DNA from: Candidatus Bathyarchaeota archaeon
Lineage (GTDB): Archaea > Thermoproteota > Bathyarchaeia > TCS64
Assembly: GCA_026394265.1 (NCBI GenBank)
Contig: JAPKYO010000053.1
Location: 1 to 6,751, forward strand
Length of the DNA stretch: 6,751 nucleotides
Direction of reading: 5' to 3'
Shown: piece after piece, positions 6,164-6,751 of the stretch
Layout of the letters: every line of letters begins with the position of its first letter
Position numbering within the stretch: the stretch's first letter is position 1
The notes under the pieces: generated by a model
Databases searched by the model: none
Told to the model about the DNA's origin: nothing
The model's input: the letters and a program-made list of their open reading frames with translations, nothing else
Position numbers and translations under genes: made by a program

Positions 6164-6179
6164 CCGTATCTGTTTATGA
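6117..6179 (+). CDS. Possible 20-aa leader ORF upstream of the ferredoxin oxidoreductase gene
   Basis: ATG at 6117 opens a 20-codon frame (MVKAATFSLAVSRASTRICL) ending in TGA at 6177-6179. A good Shine-Dalgarno match, GGAG, is at 6107-6110 with 6 nt before the ATG. The TGA overlaps the GAGGT Shine-Dalgarno site (6178-6182) of the next gene, an arrangement suited to translational coupling. The peptide has no run of a single amino acid that would suggest classic attenuation. It is too short to judge by composition and may be chance; the predicted transcription start near 6109 would leave it almost leaderless. Confidence 0.3.
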   Translation: MVKAATFSLAVSRASTRICL

Positions 6180-6189
6180 GGTTTGAACC

Positions 6190-6750
6190 ATGGTAGAGGA
6201 AATTAGGCTACACGGTCAGGGCGGCCAGGGCGTCGTCGCAGCCGGTGAGCTCATCGCGATAGCTGCCTCCTACGAGGGCAAGTTCTGCCGCGCCTTCCCC
6301 ATGTACGGGTCCGCGAGGCGGGGCGCGCCGGTCCTCGCCTTCGCCCAGATAGGGGACGAGTCGGAGGCAACCCGGTCCATGATCTATTACCCAAAGTACC
6401 TGATTGTGCTTGACCCGCCGATGCCGGAGATCATGGACGTCACAACGGGCCTACTCCCCGGTGGCGTAGTCGTCTACAACACCACAAAGAAGGCGGATGA
6501 GGCAGCGAAGCTGTTCAAGGCCAAGCTGGGCAAGATCGCCGTCGTGGACGCGACGAGCATCGCCCAGCGCGTTATAGGGCGCCCAATCCCCAACACAGTG
6601 ATGCTTGGCGCCTTCGCCAAGACAACAGGGCTACTTAAGCCGGGGTCAATCTACAAGGCGATCGAGAAGAGGTTTCCCGCCAAACTTGCCGCCACTAACA
6701 AGGATGCAGTCAAGATTGGGTACGAAACTGTTGAGGTGAAGACGCTGTGA
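6190..6750 (+). CDS. porC: 2-oxoacid:ferredoxin oxidoreductase, gamma subunit (pyruvate type likely)
   Basis: A 186-aa cytoplasmic subunit of the thiamine-diphosphate and iron-sulfur enzyme that turns a 2-oxoacid plus CoA into acyl-CoA and CO2 with reduction of ferredoxin. The N-terminus shows the glycine-rich HGQGGQGVV (8-16), then AFPMYGSARRGAPV (35-48) and PNTVMLGAFAKTTGLL (134-149), all typical of stand-alone gamma subunits (domain III of the one-chain enzyme). The length matches the usual 180-190 aa. The start is fixed by an in-frame TGA at 6184-6186 and by the GAGGT Shine-Dalgarno site 7 nt upstream. The delta (ferredoxin), alpha and beta subunits are probably just beyond the right edge, as in many archaea. 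The gamma subunit alone does not separate pyruvate from 2-oxoisovalerate or other 2-oxoacid specificity, so the symbol is provisional. Confidence 0.88.
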   Translation: MVEEIRLHGQGGQGVVAAGELIAIAASYEGKFCRAFPMYGSARRGAPVLAFAQIGDESEATRSMIYYPKYLIVLDPPMPEIMDVTTGLLPGGVVVYNTTKKADEAAKLFKAKLGKIAVVDATSIAQRVIGRPIPNTVMLGAFAKTTGLLKPGSIYKAIEKRFPAKLAATNKDAVKIGYETVEVKTL

Positions 6751-6751
6751 G

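Noticed and set aside
6050..6189. Box C/D guide RNA or riboswitch in the leader
   Set aside because: No RUGAUGA box C paired with CUGA box D at the right spacing, and no recognised riboswitch core was found.

Overview
The window looks archaeal. Three genes begin with TTG, have no Shine-Dalgarno match, and carry an AT-rich TATA-like box about 31-37 nt upstream, as expected for leaderless or short-leader archaeal mRNAs. It also holds a stand-alone gamma subunit of a multi-subunit 2-oxoacid:ferredoxin oxidoreductase and a CBS-domain site-2 protease. The coding DNA is GC-rich and uses AGG freely for arginine. A more precise placement (for example a Thermoproteota or Bathyarchaeia-type lineage versus a GC-rich euryarchaeon) would be a guess. 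No CRISPR array, insertion sequence, rRNA, tRNA or long repeat was seen.

Layout, left to right. Positions 1-261 (minus) are the N-terminal part of a small cupin protein that runs off the left edge. A 100-bp divergent promoter region separates it from a membrane site-2 protease with two C-terminal CBS domains (362-1477, plus). Facing it is a full-length N-acyl-D-amino-acid deacylase (1531-3111, minus). A second divergent promoter region of about 100 bp leads to a small unrecognised protein on the plus strand (3220-3564, or from 3205), whose stop lies only 3 bp from the stop of the next minus-strand gene. The minus strand then carries a likely operon, read right to left: PLP aminotransferase (5972-4767), flavodoxin-domain protein (4746-4183) and iron-sulfur flavoprotein-type reductase (4146-3568). 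A 217-bp divergent region (5973-6189) contains promoters in both directions, an 11-bp palindrome and a possible 20-codon leader ORF. After it comes the gamma subunit of a pyruvate/2-oxoacid:ferredoxin oxidoreductase (6190-6750, plus), which ends one base before the window does. The other subunits probably lie beyond the right edge.

How the genes may work together (inference): the deacylase could free D-amino acids from N-acylated forms, the aminotransferase could convert amino acids to 2-oxoacids, and the ferredoxin oxidoreductase could decarboxylate these to acyl-CoA while reducing ferredoxin. The two flavoproteins next to the aminotransferase are plausible electron carriers or oxidoreductases for that flow. 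This fits a peptide- or amino-acid-using anaerobe, but gene order alone does not prove it. Each family here is known. The most unusual features are the leader ORF and dyads before the ferredoxin oxidoreductase gene, the consistent TTG leaderless starts, the redox pair coupled to the aminotransferase, and the orphan small gene.
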